The notes: generated by a model from the letters alone, not told the origin. Positions 44,465 through 54,182 are shown, numbered from the stretch's first letter. The stretch is DNA of 64,000 nt from Streptomyces luteolus (GCF_029968015.1 NZ_JASCIS010000007.1:176725-240724); one strand, 5' to 3'. A program made the numbers and translations.

Positions 44465-44771
44465 GGCGCCAGACAGGTTACGCCGCCTGGTGGGCGGTGC
44501 GACACCCCGGTTCCCGGAACGGGGAGATCGATTTCGTACGAGTAGGAGATCGAGCGTTCGAGGCGGAGGAATTTGGGGCTCCAACCGACGCCAGACATTG
44601 CATTAGAAATGCTATGCCGCGAGGCGTCATCGGGCACCGAGGAGTCAACAAGGGACGGATCACACCGGCAACCGAGACCGCCTCCGCGGCGGGCAAATAC
44701 CCCAGAAAACGGAGCGACGAGGCGACGAGGCCACACACGGACCACAAACCGCCCACACCCCGAAACCAACC
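44465..44771. other. Intergenic region upstream of rnhB
   Basis: These 307 bp hold the rnhB promoter region and the 3' flank of the ADP-ribosylglycohydrolase gene. No gene, tRNA or strong terminator was seen. Confidence 0.4.
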
Positions 44772-45677
44772 TCACCCAGAGACAGGAACCCAGGAAGGAA
44801 GCGCCTCAGTTTGCTCAAGCCAAGACTCCGGAGGGGCAGTCTTGGCGCCGGACGACACGACCCCGCCGACGATCGCGCAGGTCGTGTCCATGTCGCCGCC
44901 GACCTGCGCCGTGGTCCAGAAGGCCCGCTCGAAGTCGCCGAGGGCACGGGCCGCCGACCAGAGCGCGAAGGGCACGGTGTCATGCGCGGTGGTGCGACGG
45001 CCGCAGCCGAGGACGGCGGCCACGGTGGTGGCGTCGCTGTAGTCGAGCATGTCCCGGGCCCGCCGCAGGCCCGCGCCCACCGCACTGCGCGGGACGAGCG
45101 CGACGACGCCGTCGAGCAGGGCCGCGGGCGAGGGCGGCCCGGCGGGGTCGGCGGCGAGTGCCGCGGCCGCGGCGACCGCCATCGCGCCGACGACGGCTTC
45201 CCGGTGCTGGTGCGTCGGGTAGGCGGAGATCTCCGCCTGGTGCGTGGCCTGTTCGGGATCGTCGGCGTACCAGGCACCGAGGGGCGCGATCCGCATGGCC
45301 GCGCCGTTGCCCCACGAGCCCTGGCCCTTGAACAGTGCCGACGCGAGCTCGCGCCAGTCGCCGCCTTCGCGGATGAGGCGGAGCAGCCGGTTCACGGCGG
45401 GCCCGTAGCCGCGGTCGAAGTCGTGGTGCTCGGCGAAGGACTCGGCGAGCGCGTCCTGCTCGATGCGCCCGTGCGCCACCAGGACGGCGAGTACGGAGCA
45501 GGCCATCTCGGTGTCGTCGGTCCACTGCCAGGTTCCTTGCGGCACTTCTCGACGCTTGAGGAGCGGATAGTTCGCGGGGACGAAGAACTGGGAGCCGAGG
45601 GCGTCCCCCACCGCGAGTCCGCGCAGGGCGGCGAGTGCGCGCTCCAGGCGCTGCTGGGAAGAGGAGTCAGCGATCAT
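44772..45677 (-). CDS. ADP-ribosylglycohydrolase (DraG-like)
   Basis: A 301-residue all-helical hydrolase that removes ADP-ribose from proteins or small molecules. The magnesium-site motifs GDALG, TDDTEMA and GGDMDTTCAIVGG are intact, with the central His-containing SAYPTHQHREAVVGA. The ATG at 45677 opens MIADSSSQQRLERAL. No ADP-ribosyltransferase gene is adjacent. Confidence 0.9.
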   Translation of the reverse strand: MIADSSSQQRLERALAALRGLAVGDALGSQFFVPANYPLLKRREVPQGTWQWTDDTEMACSVLAVLVAHGRIEQDALAESFAEHHDFDRGYGPAVNRLLRLIREGGDWRELASALFKGQGSWGNGAAMRIAPLGAWYADDPEQATHQAEISAYPTHQHREAVVGAMAVAAAAALAADPAGPPSPAALLDGVVALVPRSAVGAGLRRARDMLDYSDATTVAAVLGCGRRTTAHDTVPFALWSAARALGDFERAFWTTAQVGGDMDTTCAIVGGVVSSGAKTAPPESWLEQTEALPSWVPVSG

Positions 45678-45773
45678 GGCTCTGCCACTCTAATGCGGCG
45701 ACCCCCGGTCCAGCACCACGCCGCCGGATTCCCACCGCGGCAACCAGCGCCACTGCCCACCGGAACCGGACCC

Positions 45774-46790
45774 TCAACGACCGCCGCCCAGCCCCTCCCG
45801 CGTGAGCACCGTCTCCGACTCCACTCGCGACAGCTTCTCCGGGTTGCGGACGTAGTACAGGCCGCTGATGCGCCCGCCTTCGACAGCCACCGCCATGACG
45901 CCGTCCAACTCGCCGTCGAGACGGACGACGAGGGTCGGGTTTCCGTTGACCACGGTCGGGGTCAGCGTGATCGGGAGCTGGTTCTTGCCGAGTCCGCCGA
46001 TCATGAAGCGGGCCACCTTGTCGGAGCCGTTGATCGGCCGCGGCGCCGCCTGCCTGATGCCGCCCCCGTCGCTGACGAGGACGACTTCCGGCGCGAGCAC
46101 GTCCATGAGTCCGTGCAGGTCACCGGTCTCCAGCACGCTCCGGAAGGAAGCCAGCGCAGCCCGCGTCTCGTCGGCCGACACCGTCTGGCGCGGACGGCGC
46201 GCGTCCACATGCTTGCGCGCCCGGTGGGCGATCTGTCGTACGGCGGCGGGGCTCTTGCCGACGGCGTCCGCGATCTCGTCGTAGCCGAGGGCGAAGGCCT
46301 CCCGCAGGACGAAGACGGCCCGTTCGGTCGGCGAGAGCGTTTCGAGGACGAGCATCAGGGCCATCGACACGCTCTCGGCAAGCAGCGCGTCCTCGGCCAC
46401 GTCGGGCGCGGTGAGCATCGGCTCGGGCAGCCAGGGTCCGACGTACGACTCCTTGCGGCGCTTGAGCGTGCGCAGCCGGTTGAGGGCCTGCCGGGTGGTC
46501 GTACGGACCAGGTAGGCGCGCTGGTCGCGGACCTGCCCCAGGTCCACCTTGACCCAGCGCAGCCAGGTCTCCTGGAGCACGTCCTCGGCGTCGGCGGCCG
46601 AGCCGAGCATCTCGTAGGCGACGGTGAAGAGCAGGTTCCGGTGCGCCACGAAGGCCTCGGTGGCCGCGCCGAAGGGTGCGCCCGCACCGTCGCCGAAGGC
46701 CTCGGTGGCCGCGTCGAAGGGCTCGCCCGTCCGGTCGCCGACGGCGTCGTGCATGTCTCTCCAGGTGCTCATACGCGTCCCCATCCTCAT
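45774..46790 (-). CDS. ECF41-type sigma factor with SnoaL-like C-terminal domain
   Basis: A 338-residue extracytoplasmic-function sigma factor. Sigma region 2 (DAEDVLQETWLRWV) and region 4 (LSPTERAVFVLREAFALGYDEIADAVG) are followed by a SnoaL-like domain with the DGGG and YYVRNPEKL motifs typical of ECF41. In this group the C-terminal domain takes the place of an anti-sigma factor. It is downstream of an oxidoreductase gene on the same strand, the standard ECF41 partner arrangement. The ATG at 46790 has GGAGG 5 bases upstream; the ATG at 46784 is equally possible. Confidence 0.88.
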   Translation of the reverse strand: MRMGTRMSTWRDMHDAVGDRTGEPFDAATEAFGDGAGAPFGAATEAFVAHRNLLFTVAYEMLGSAADAEDVLQETWLRWVKVDLGQVRDQRAYLVRTTTRQALNRLRTLKRRKESYVGPWLPEPMLTAPDVAEDALLAESVSMALMLVLETLSPTERAVFVLREAFALGYDEIADAVGKSPAAVRQIAHRARKHVDARRPRQTVSADETRAALASFRSVLETGDLHGLMDVLAPEVVLVSDGGGIRQAAPRPINGSDKVARFMIGGLGKNQLPITLTPTVVNGNPTLVVRLDGELDGVMAVAVEGGRISGLYYVRNPEKLSRVESETVLTREGLGGGR

Positions 46791-46806
46791 CCGCCCCTCC
46801 GGTTCG

Positions 46807-46854
46807 CTCCCGTTCCCTCCCGTTCACTCCCGTTCCCTCCCGTACCCTCCCGTC
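46807..46854. repeat. 10-bp tandem repeat between oxidoreductase and ECF41 genes
   Basis: Nearly five copies of CTCCCGTTCC fill the gap, touch the oxidoreductase stop, and include the GGAGG used by the sigma factor start on the complementary strand side. Copy-number change could alter the spacing between the genes. Confidence 0.92.
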
Positions 46855-48064
46855 ACCGCACGGCCGAGGTCTCGCCCCGCCGGCCGGCTTCGGCCACGGC
46901 CGTTCCCCGATTGCGGTCCTTCATCCACCAGTCGACCGCGCCGGGACGCCGTGCCTCGAAGCGCAGTTGCCAGACGATGCCGCGGCAGATGAACTCCTTG
47001 ATCTTCGCGCCCGGTCGGCCGGCGAAGTAGTACGGCCTGGCGATGTCGTTCTTCGACGCGGTCTGGAAGATTCCGGCGCGCCGGCCCAGGCTCACGCACT
47101 GGCTGACGAACGCGACCTCGACCGCCCGCGGCCGCTCCCCCGCGATCCGGCGGAGCACGGTCTCGGCGGCCTGCGGGCCGATTTGGACGGCGGCCTGGCA
47201 GCTCATCCGGTACGGCAGGTCCGAGGGCGCCGCGGCGTCCCCGGTCGCGACGATGCGTACGTCATCCACGCTGGTCAGCGTCTCGTCCGTGCGCAGGCGG
47301 CCCAGTTCGTCGGTGCTCAGCCCGCTGCGGCGCGCCAGCTCCGGCACGCCGAACCCGGCGGTCCAGACGGTCACTTCGCTCGGCAGTTCACGGCCGTCGG
47401 CGAGGCGGACGGAATGGGCGGTCACGGCCGTCACGTTCGTCTCGGGTCCGTCGACCACCGTCACGCCGAGCGCGGCAAGGCGACCGGCCACCGAGCGCCG
47501 CCCCCGCGGATGCAGATACGGCCCGAGCACCCCGCCGCAGACCAACGCCACCGTCCGCCCCTCCTCGGCCAGCTCCGCGGCGGTCTCGATGCCGGTCGGG
47601 CCGGCGCCGACCACCGTCACCGGGGCCGCCGCCGACGCGGTCTTGACGACCGGGCGCAGCCGCTGCGCCTCCTCCAGCGTGGCGATCGGGTACGCGTACG
47701 CAGCCGCGCCGGGCACATCGGGCTCGGCGCTGCCGCTGCCCACCGCGTAGATCAGGTGGTCGTAGTCGAGGGTGCCGCCGCTCGCCAGGGTCAGGCCGCG
47801 CGCGGGCGCATCGATGCGCGTGACGGTGTCGACGACCAGGCGTACGCGCCCGGCCAGGATCCTGCGGTAGTTGACGACCGCGTCGTGGGTTCCGCCGACC
47901 AGCTGGTGCAGGCGGATGCGGTCGACGAAGTCCGGGCGCGGGTTGATCAGCGTCACGGACACATCGCCGCGCTGGGTGAGGCGGTTGGCGGCCATCACGC
48001 CCGCGTAGCCGCCACCGATCACGACCACATCGGTCGTCGCCGCCGTACCGGTGTTCCGAGCCAT
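46853..48064 (-). CDS. FAD-dependent NADH dehydrogenase-like oxidoreductase
   Basis: A 403-residue two-dinucleotide-fold flavoprotein (NDH-2/Pyr_redox type). The FAD site is VVVIGGGYAGVMAANRL, the NAD(P) site VTVVGAGPTGIETAAELAEEG, and the C-terminal FAD motif RIVATGDAAAP. It is a likely target and partner of the ECF41 sigma factor encoded just downstream. The ATG at 48064 has GGAGGAG upstream. The electron acceptor is unknown. Confidence 0.9.
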   Translation of the reverse strand: MARNTGTAATTDVVVIGGGYAGVMAANRLTQRGDVSVTLINPRPDFVDRIRLHQLVGGTHDAVVNYRRILAGRVRLVVDTVTRIDAPARGLTLASGGTLDYDHLIYAVGSGSAEPDVPGAAAYAYPIATLEEAQRLRPVVKTASAAAPVTVVGAGPTGIETAAELAEEGRTVALVCGGVLGPYLHPRGRRSVAGRLAALGVTVVDGPETNVTAVTAHSVRLADGRELPSEVTVWTAGFGVPELARRSGLSTDELGRLRTDETLTSVDDVRIVATGDAAAPSDLPYRMSCQAAVQIGPQAAETVLRRIAGERPRAVEVAFVSQCVSLGRRAGIFQTASKNDIARPYYFAGRPGAKIKEFICRGIVWQLRFEARRPGAVDWWMKDRNRGTAVAEAGRRGETSAVR

Positions 48065-48124
48065 GGCGTCTCCTCCGTTCCCGGGGTCCGGCCCCGGCGC
48101 AGTTCCCAGGGGGTTCGACCTCAA

Positions 48125-48151
48125 GACACCGGCTGCGCGCGAGCTGTGACA
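48125..48151 (-). promoter_or_regulatory. ECF41-type promoter of the oxidoreductase gene
   Basis: Read on the minus strand: TGTCACA (48151-48145), 16 bases, TGTC (48128-48125). The ECF41 consensus is TGTCACA with a CGTC -10, so the -35 is exact and the -10 has one mismatch. The -10 is about 60 bases before the oxidoreductase start. Confidence 0.7.
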
Positions 48152-48201
48152 CCCCCCCGGCCCCCCAGCCAGCCCCCGCCGACGCGGCGGGGAACGGACG
48201 G

Positions 48202-48861
48202 CTACCGGATCTGGTCGTACGTCTCCGGCTCCCGCCACCGTACGAACGGCCGGTCCAGGGTGTAGCGCCCGTCCGCGCCCAGAATCAGCGAGCGGACCTC
48301 GGCGTTTCCGGGGTTGGACAGGCACTCGAACTCGGCGACCGGCCAGTGGAACCAGCGCATGCAGAACAGCCGCATGGTCAGCCCGTGGGTGACGAGGAGG
48401 ACGTTCGGCGGGTGGTCCGGCGCCTCGAAGCTGCGGTGCAGGCTCTCCAGGAACGCGCCGACCCGGTCGTACACATCGGCCCCGGACTCGCCCTGCGCGA
48501 AGCGGTAGAAGAAGTGCCCGTAGGCGTCGCGGTAGGCCTTCTGCCGGCGTACGTCGTCGCGGTCCTGCCAGTTGCCCCAGTCCTGCTCACGCAGCCGCGG
48601 CTCCTCCCGCACGCGGATCAGGGCGGGGTCGAGATCGAAGGCGCGCAGCGTCTCCAGCGTGCGGCGGTACGGCGAGACGTACACGCTGACGCGCTCCTGG
48701 CCGAAGAGTTCCCGCAGGTGGGCGCCGGTGGCCTCGGCCTGGCGCCGACCAGTGTCGGTGAGCCGCAGGGCGTGGTCGGGCTCGCGCTCGTAAACGGTGT
48801 CGTCGGCATTGCCTTCCGACTCTCCGTGCCGGACGAGGACGATGCGCCGAGGACGTGCCAT
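48202..48861 (-). CDS. Histidine phosphatase family protein
   Basis: A 219-residue phosphoglycerate-mutase-like enzyme. The catalytic RHGESEGN is at residues 11-18, with SPYRRTLET and the second active-site histidine in LLVTHGLTMR. REQDWGNWQD supplies the usual glutamate. The substrate is unknown. The ATG at 48861 is natural for the family. Confidence 0.9.
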   Translation of the reverse strand: MARPRRIVLVRHGESEGNADDTVYEREPDHALRLTDTGRRQAEATGAHLRELFGQERVSVYVSPYRRTLETLRAFDLDPALIRVREEPRLREQDWGNWQDRDDVRRQKAYRDAYGHFFYRFAQGESGADVYDRVGAFLESLHRSFEAPDHPPNVLLVTHGLTMRLFCMRWFHWPVAEFECLSNPGNAEVRSLILGADGRYTLDRPFVRWREPETYDQIR

Positions 48862-48879
48862 GCGGAAACCCTAGGTCGT

Positions 48880-49485
48880 CTAGACGATCCACGAGGGTTC
48901 GAGCTGCACCACGTCCCCGTTCAGCGCCGCCACATCGGCCTCGGTCTGCGCCCGCAGGGTGAGCCGCTCCACCCGCTCGACCTGGTACTTGCCGTACTCG
49001 GCGGTCGACTGCCACATGGAGAGCACCAGGAACTCGTTCTCCGGCGCCTCACCGAAGAGGCCCCGCACCATGCCGGGAGAACCGGCCATCGCCGGGTTCC
49101 AGATCTTTTCCTGTACGAGCGCGAAGTGGTCGACGCGGTCCGCCCGCACCTTGCAGTGCGCGAGCCGCACCACGTCGGCATCGGTGAAGTGCGGTTCGAA
49201 GCCCGTCTTCACATCGAAGCGGTGGTCGAAGAGCTTGACCTGGAGGTCTTTGTACGTACCGGCCTGGGAGGCGTGCAGCCGGTTGTGCGAGCGGGCCATG
49301 AAGGAGTCGTAGAACGCGCGGCTCTCCCAGAACGATATGACGTGCACGGTGTCCGGCCGCCGACGGCTCCAGCCACCGCCCTGTCCTCGAAACCCCGGCT
49401 CTCCGAGAAGCCCCGCCCACTTTCGCTGCCCCCGCTCGAACCCCCGGCGGTCCACCACGGTGCAGCGAATCCACTTGACCAGCAC
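48880..49485 (-). CDS. DUF4937 (YdbC-like) family protein
   Basis: A 201-residue protein made of two ABM-like alpha/beta halves (MLVKWIRCTVVDRRGFERGQ; HVISFWESRAFYDSFMARSHNRLHASQAG; FLVLSMWQSTAEYGKYQ). The family name is recalled. It is just upstream of the phosphatase gene on the same strand and probably co-transcribed with it. Function unknown. The start is GTG. Confidence 0.75.
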   Translation of the reverse strand: MLVKWIRCTVVDRRGFERGQRKWAGLLGEPGFRGQGGGWSRRRPDTVHVISFWESRAFYDSFMARSHNRLHASQAGTYKDLQVKLFDHRFDVKTGFEPHFTDADVVRLAHCKVRADRVDHFALVQEKIWNPAMAGSPGMVRGLFGEAPENEFLVLSMWQSTAEYGKYQVERVERLTLRAQTEADVAALNGDVVQLEPSWIV

Positions 49486-49630
49486 CGCGCCATCTTATGC
49501 CGCGGAGCGTTCCGGCGGTCACTGCCTGTGGACAACTGATCGCCCGCTTGTCAGTGGCAGGCCGTAACGTGTCTCATCGCACGTGACCATGTGAGGGAAC
49601 ATCAACTCGCCGTCCAGGAGGGGGAGTCCA

Positions 49631-50158
49631 GTGAGCAGCGTGAAGAAGGGCCTCGGCAAGGTCGAGGTGGCCCTGAGATGGGACCCGAGCCCGATGGGAG
49701 AGCCGGAGCACGACCTGGACCTCGTCGCGGCGGCGTACACGACGGGCGCGGGCTACGCCGATCCGGAGTACGTGGTGCACTTCGGCAGCCGCTCCCCGGA
49801 CGGCACGATCACCCTCAACCGCGACAGCCGCACGGGCCAGGGCTTCGGCTACGACGAGGTCATGACCCTGGAGTTCGACCGCCTGGCGGAGACGTACACC
49901 CGGGTCGTGGTCGGTGTGGTGATACAGCAGAACGACGGCCGGAAGACCTTCGGCGACATCACCAACACGGGCGTGCGCATCGCCGAGGGGTACACGGAGT
50001 TGGCGACGAGCGACCTCGGCGAGGCCGCGGCCGGCACGGCTTCCACGCTGGCGGAGTTCACCCGGGACGAGACCGGCGCCTGGGAGTTCCGCAGCACGAT
50101 CCGCGGTTTCGACGCCGATCCCACGTCGTTCACGGCCCAGTTGAGCGCGCTGACCTGA
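49631..50158 (+). CDS. TerD-family protein
   Basis: A 175-residue calcium-binding TerD-domain protein (KVEVALRWDPSP; HDLDLVAAAYTT; VVHFGSRSPDGTITLNRDSRTGQG). Such proteins occur singly or in tellurite/stress clusters; here there is no ter cluster. The GTG has AGGAGGGGG upstream. Its role is general stress or membrane-linked at best guess. Confidence 0.88.
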   Translation: MSSVKKGLGKVEVALRWDPSPMGEPEHDLDLVAAAYTTGAGYADPEYVVHFGSRSPDGTITLNRDSRTGQGFGYDEVMTLEFDRLAETYTRVVVGVVIQQNDGRKTFGDITNTGVRIAEGYTELATSDLGEAAAGTASTLAEFTRDETGAWEFRSTIRGFDADPTSFTAQLSALT

Positions 50159-50289
50159 TCCGCCTGATCCCACTCGTGGCGGCGCGACGCCGAGGGGCGG
50201 CGAACCGGAATCCGGTCCACCGCCCCCTGGGACGTCAGCTGCTGAGCTGGTCCGTCGCTCAGCCGGTCGGCGCTCAGCCGGTCAGTCGC

Positions 50290-53169
50290 TCAGCTGCAGC
50301 CGCTGGTCGAGCCGCAGCCCTCGCAGATGTAGCAGGAGCCGGCCCGCTGCATCTTCGTACCGCAGGAGAAGCAGAGCGGGGCGTCGGCCTGGATGCCCAG
50401 CTGCATCTCGACCAGCTCCGCGGAGGTGTGCGCCTCCTTGGGGGCCACCGCCTCGGGCTGCGCCGTCACCGACTTCAGCAACTCCTGGGCCCGCGGGGCG
50501 GACTGGGCCAGGGACTCGACGTCGAGCTCGTCGTCGGACTGCTCGTACGAACCGGTCTCCAGGTGGCGCTGGCGCTCCTCGGCGGAGTGGATGCCGAGCG
50601 CGGAGCGGGTCTCGAAGGGCAGGAAGTCGAGCGCCAGGCGGCGGAAGATGTAGTCGACGATCGACTGCGCCATCCGCACGTCCGGGTCGTCCGTCATACC
50701 GGCCGGCTCGAAGCGCATGTTGGTGAACTTCGAGACGTACGTCTCCAGCGGCACGCCGTACTGCAGACCGACGGAGACGGCGATGGAGAAGGCGTCCATC
50801 ATGCCCGCGAGGGTGGAGCCCTGCTTGGACATCTTCAGGAAGACCTCGCCGAGACCGTCGTCCGGGTAGGAGTTGGCGGTCATGTAGCCCTCGGCGCCGC
50901 CCACCGTGAAGGAGGTGGTGATGCCGGGACGGCCCTTCGGGAGGCGCTTGCGCACCGGGCGGTACTCGACGACCTTCTCGACGGCCTCGCGGATCGTCGC
51001 CTCGGTCTTCTCGGTCACCTCGGCCTTCTCCTGCTCCTTCTTCTTCGCGGAGAGGGGCTGGCCGACCTTGCAGTTGTCGCGGTAGATGGCGAGCGCCTTG
51101 ACGCCCATCTTCCACGCCTCGAAGTAGACCTCCTCGACGTCCTCGACGGTGGCGGTCTCCGGGAGGTTGACCGTCTTGGAGAGGGCGCCGGAGATCCACG
51201 GCTGGATCGCGGCCATCATGCGGACGTGGCCCATCGCGGAGATGGAACGCTCGCCCATGGCGCAGTCGAAGACCTCGTAGTGCTCGGTCTTCAGGCCCGG
51301 GGCGTCGATCACGTTGCCGTGCTCGGCGATGTGGGCGACGATCGCCTCGACCTGCTCCGGCTGGTAGCCGAGGCGGCGCAGCGCCTGCGGCACGGTGCCG
51401 TTGACGATCTGCATGGAGCCGCCGCCGACGAGCTTCTTGAACTTGACCAGGGCGAGGTCGGGCTCAAGTCCCGTGGTGTCGCAGGACATCGCGAGACCGA
51501 TGGTGCCGGTCGGGGCGATGACCGAGGCCTGCGAGTTACGGAAACCGTTCTTCTCGCCGAGGCGGACGACGTCCTGCCAGGCCTCCGTGGCGGCGGCCCA
51601 GACCGGGGTGTCCAGGTCGTCCATGCGGACGGCCTTGGCGTTGGCGTCGGCGTGCTGCTTCATGACGCGCTTGTGCGGCGTCGCGTTCTTCGCGTAGCCG
51701 TCGTACGGGCCGACCACGGCGGCGAGTTCGGCGGAGCGCTTGTACGACGTGCCCGTCATCAGGGAGGTGATGGCGCCGGCGAGCGCACGGCCGCCGTCGG
51801 AGTCGTAGGCGTGGCCGGTCGCCATCAGCAGGGCGCCGAGGTTGGCGTAGCCGATGCCGAGCTGGCGGAAGGCGCGGGTGTTCTCGCCGATCTTCTGGGT
51901 CGGGAAGTCCGCGAAGCAGATGGAGATGTCCATCGCGGTGATGACCAGCTCGACGATCTTGGCGAAGCGCTCCGACTCGAAGGACTGGTTGCCCTCGCCG
52001 TCGTCCTTGAGGAACTTCATCAGGTTCAGCGAGGCGAGGTTGCACGAGGTGTTGTCCAGGTGCATGTACTCACTGCACGGGTTCGAGCCGTTGATGCGGC
52101 CGGACTCCGGGCAGGTGTGCCAGGCGTTGATGGTGTCGTCGTACTGGATGCCGGGGTCGGCGCAGGCCCAGGCGGCCTCGGCCATCTTGCGGAAGAGGGA
52201 CTTGGCCTCGACCTCTTCGATGACGTCGCCGCTCATGCGGGAGCGCAGGCCGAAGTTGCCGCCGGCCTCCACCGCCTTCATGAACTCGTCGTTCACGCGG
52301 ACCGAGTTGTTGGCGTTCTGGTACTGGACGGACGTGATGTCGTCGCCGCCCAGGTCCATGTCGAAGCCCGCGTCGCGCAGGGCGCGGATCTTCTCCTCCT
52401 CCTTCACCTTGGTCTCGATGAAGGACTCGATGTCGGGGTGGTCGACGTCGAGGATGACCATTTTGGCCGCGCGGCGCGTGGCGCCACCGGACTTGATCGT
52501 TCCTGCGGAGGCGTCGGCGCCGCGCATGAAGGAGACGGGGCCCGAGGCGTTGCCGCCGGAGGAGAGCAGCTCCTTGGAGGAGCGGATACGGGAGAGGTTC
52601 AGGCCGGCGCCGGAGCCGCCCTTGAAGATCATTCCCTCTTCCTTGTACCACTCCAGGATCGACTCCATGGAGTCGTCGACGGAGAGGATGAAGCAGGCGG
52701 AGACCTGCTGCGGCTGCGGCGTGCCGACGTTGAACCACACCGGGGAGTTGAAGCTGAAGATCTGGTGCAGGAGGGCGTAGGCCAGCTCGTGCTCGAAGAT
52801 CTCGGCGTCCGCGGGGGAGGCGAAGTAGCTGTGCTCCTCGCCGGCCTTGCGGTACGTCTTCACGATCCGGTCGATCAGCTGCTTCAGACCGGTCTCGCGC
52901 TGCGGAGTGCCGACCGCCCCGCGGAAGTACTTGCTGGTGACGATGTTGACCGCGTTCACCGACCAGAAGTCGGGGAACTCGACGCCACGCTGCTCGAAGT
53001 TGACCGAGCCGTCGCGCCAGTTGGTCATGACGACGTCACGACGCTCCCACTCCACCTCGTCGTACGGGTGCACGCCCGGGGTGGTGTGGATGCGCTCGAT
53101 GCGCAGACCCTTGCTCTTGGAACCCTTGGAACGGGAACCTCGTGCCGGGCCGCTCGCCGTCTCTGTCAT
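50290..53169 (-). CDS. nrdJ: Vitamin B12-dependent (class II) ribonucleotide reductase
   Basis: A 959-residue enzyme reducing ribonucleotides with adenosylcobalamin. Family motifs include FSFNSPVWFNVG and the active-site region GSNPCSEYMHLDNTSCNLASLNL. The C-terminal zinc-finger-like CFSCG ... CYICEGCGSTSGC carries the redox cysteines. The ATG at 53169 has GGGAGG. It follows nrdR on the same strand, as in the nrdRJ operon of Streptomyces. Confidence 0.96.
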   Translation of the reverse strand: MTETASGPARGSRSKGSKSKGLRIERIHTTPGVHPYDEVEWERRDVVMTNWRDGSVNFEQRGVEFPDFWSVNAVNIVTSKYFRGAVGTPQRETGLKQLIDRIVKTYRKAGEEHSYFASPADAEIFEHELAYALLHQIFSFNSPVWFNVGTPQPQQVSACFILSVDDSMESILEWYKEEGMIFKGGSGAGLNLSRIRSSKELLSSGGNASGPVSFMRGADASAGTIKSGGATRRAAKMVILDVDHPDIESFIETKVKEEEKIRALRDAGFDMDLGGDDITSVQYQNANNSVRVNDEFMKAVEAGGNFGLRSRMSGDVIEEVEAKSLFRKMAEAAWACADPGIQYDDTINAWHTCPESGRINGSNPCSEYMHLDNTSCNLASLNLMKFLKDDGEGNQSFESERFAKIVELVITAMDISICFADFPTQKIGENTRAFRQLGIGYANLGALLMATGHAYDSDGGRALAGAITSLMTGTSYKRSAELAAVVGPYDGYAKNATPHKRVMKQHADANAKAVRMDDLDTPVWAAATEAWQDVVRLGEKNGFRNSQASVIAPTGTIGLAMSCDTTGLEPDLALVKFKKLVGGGSMQIVNGTVPQALRRLGYQPEQVEAIVAHIAEHGNVIDAPGLKTEHYEVFDCAMGERSISAMGHVRMMAAIQPWISGALSKTVNLPETATVEDVEEVYFEAWKMGVKALAIYRDNCKVGQPLSAKKKEQEKAEVTEKTEATIREAVEKVVEYRPVRKRLPKGRPGITTSFTVGGAEGYMTANSYPDDGLGEVFLKMSKQGSTLAGMMDAFSIAVSVGLQYGVPLETYVSKFTNMRFEPAGMTDDPDVRMAQSIVDYIFRRLALDFLPFETRSALGIHSAEERQRHLETGSYEQSDDELDVESLAQSAPRAQELLKSVTAQPEAVAPKEAHTSAELVEMQLGIQADAPLCFSCGTKMQRAGSCYICEGCGSTSGCS

Positions 53170-53330
53170 GCCGCCTCCCTGTATCGGGCTAAAACGCCCT
53201 GAAGTGCCACGTTCTTCCCATGGCACGGTGTGTGTCTGGTGTCGTGGGCGCCACGAAGGGCACCCATGACGGGTCTCGGTCGCCGCTGATCGGCGGGGTA
53301 CGGCCCTACGCGGTCCGCACCGGCCCGCCG

Positions 53331-53867
53331 TCAGTCGGCGGCGGTGGCGGGCACGGGGACTTCGACAGTCCCCCCGGTCCCGCTCTCGGCCTCTCGGCCG
53401 TCGTCCTCGCCGCTCGCGGAGCCACGCTGCTCCCTGAGTTCCGCGATGGCGCTCTCGAAGTCCTCGAGCGAGTCGAACGCCCGGTACACGGACGCGAATC
53501 GCAGGTAGGCGACGAGGTCGAGCTCACGCAGCGGCCCGAGTATGGCCAGGCCCACGTCGTGGGTGGTCAGCTCGGCGCTGCCGGTGGCGCGCACCGCCTC
53601 CTCGACCCGCTGGCCGAGCTGGGCGAGAGCGTCCTCGGTCACCGGTCGCCCCTGGCACGCCTTGCGCACGCCATTGATGACCTTGGTACGGCTGAAAGGT
53701 TCGGTCACCCCGCTGCGCTTGATCACCATCAGCGAGCAGGTCTCCACGGTCGTGAAACGACGGGAGCAGTCCGGGCACTGGCGGCGTCTGCGGATCGCCG
53801 TGCCGTCGTCCGTGGTGCGACTGTCGACGACGCGGCTGTCGGGGTGCCTGCAGAAGGGGCAGTGCAT
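53331..53867 (-). CDS. nrdR: Transcriptional repressor NrdR
   Basis: A 178-residue regulator. The N-terminal zinc ribbon has CPFC (Cys3, Cys6) and CPDC (Cys31, Cys34), followed by RRFTT and the ATP-cone domain. It senses ATP/dATP and represses ribonucleotide reductase genes. The C-terminal about 25 residues are acidic and low complexity. It is first gene of the nrdRJ pair, and tandem NrdR-like boxes lie upstream. Confidence 0.96.
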   Translation of the reverse strand: MHCPFCRHPDSRVVDSRTTDDGTAIRRRRQCPDCSRRFTTVETCSLMVIKRSGVTEPFSRTKVINGVRKACQGRPVTEDALAQLGQRVEEAVRATGSAELTTHDVGLAILGPLRELDLVAYLRFASVYRAFDSLEDFESAIAELREQRGSASGEDDGREAESGTGGTVEVPVPATAAD

Positions 53868-53976
53868 AACTCCCAACCCTCCTTCACAGCACGACTGAAT
53901 GGCCTCGAAGAGGGCCTTGAGCCCCTCGAAGCAGCCCCAAGCATAGGCGATGATCGCGGCCCGAGAGGACCAGGGA

Positions 53977-54022
53977 CCACAACTTCTGGGTGGCTTCGCC
54001 AATCCAACCACTAGATCTGGGG
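53977..54022. promoter_or_regulatory. Tandem NrdR-box-like sites upstream of nrdR
   Basis: Two related palindromic sites, CCACAACTTCTGGGTGG (53977-53993) and CCACTAGATCTGGGG (54008-54022), have centres about 30 bp apart, near three helical turns, as known for paired NrdR boxes. Autoregulation of nrdRJ is likely. The remainder of the divergent 53868-54379 region is covered by the entries below. Confidence 0.55.
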
Positions 54023-54135
54023 TTTGACTCCATTCTCGACCCCATCGCGTGTCGCGGGAACAGGGTCGAGCGGGAGCCGTCGACGAGGGTACGCGAAGGG
54101 GTCGGAGGCCCGCCTCGGAGGGCCCGGATGGCACA

Positions 54136-54182
54136 CTGGGAGGCACACGGGCAGGCACCACTGGGAGGCACACGGGGAGGCA
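54136..54182. repeat. 25-bp direct repeat between nrdR and lexA
   Basis: Two adjacent copies of CTGGGAGGCACACGGGCAGG-type sequence (54136-54160; 54161-54182, one base different). No gene lies in 53868-54379. Confidence 0.9.

Noticed and set aside
49591..53202. A 1203-codon open frame antisense to nrdJ
   Set aside because: Low-complexity Val/Asp/Gly/Leu-rich translation typical of the complement of a high-GC gene; nrdJ is complete on the other strand.
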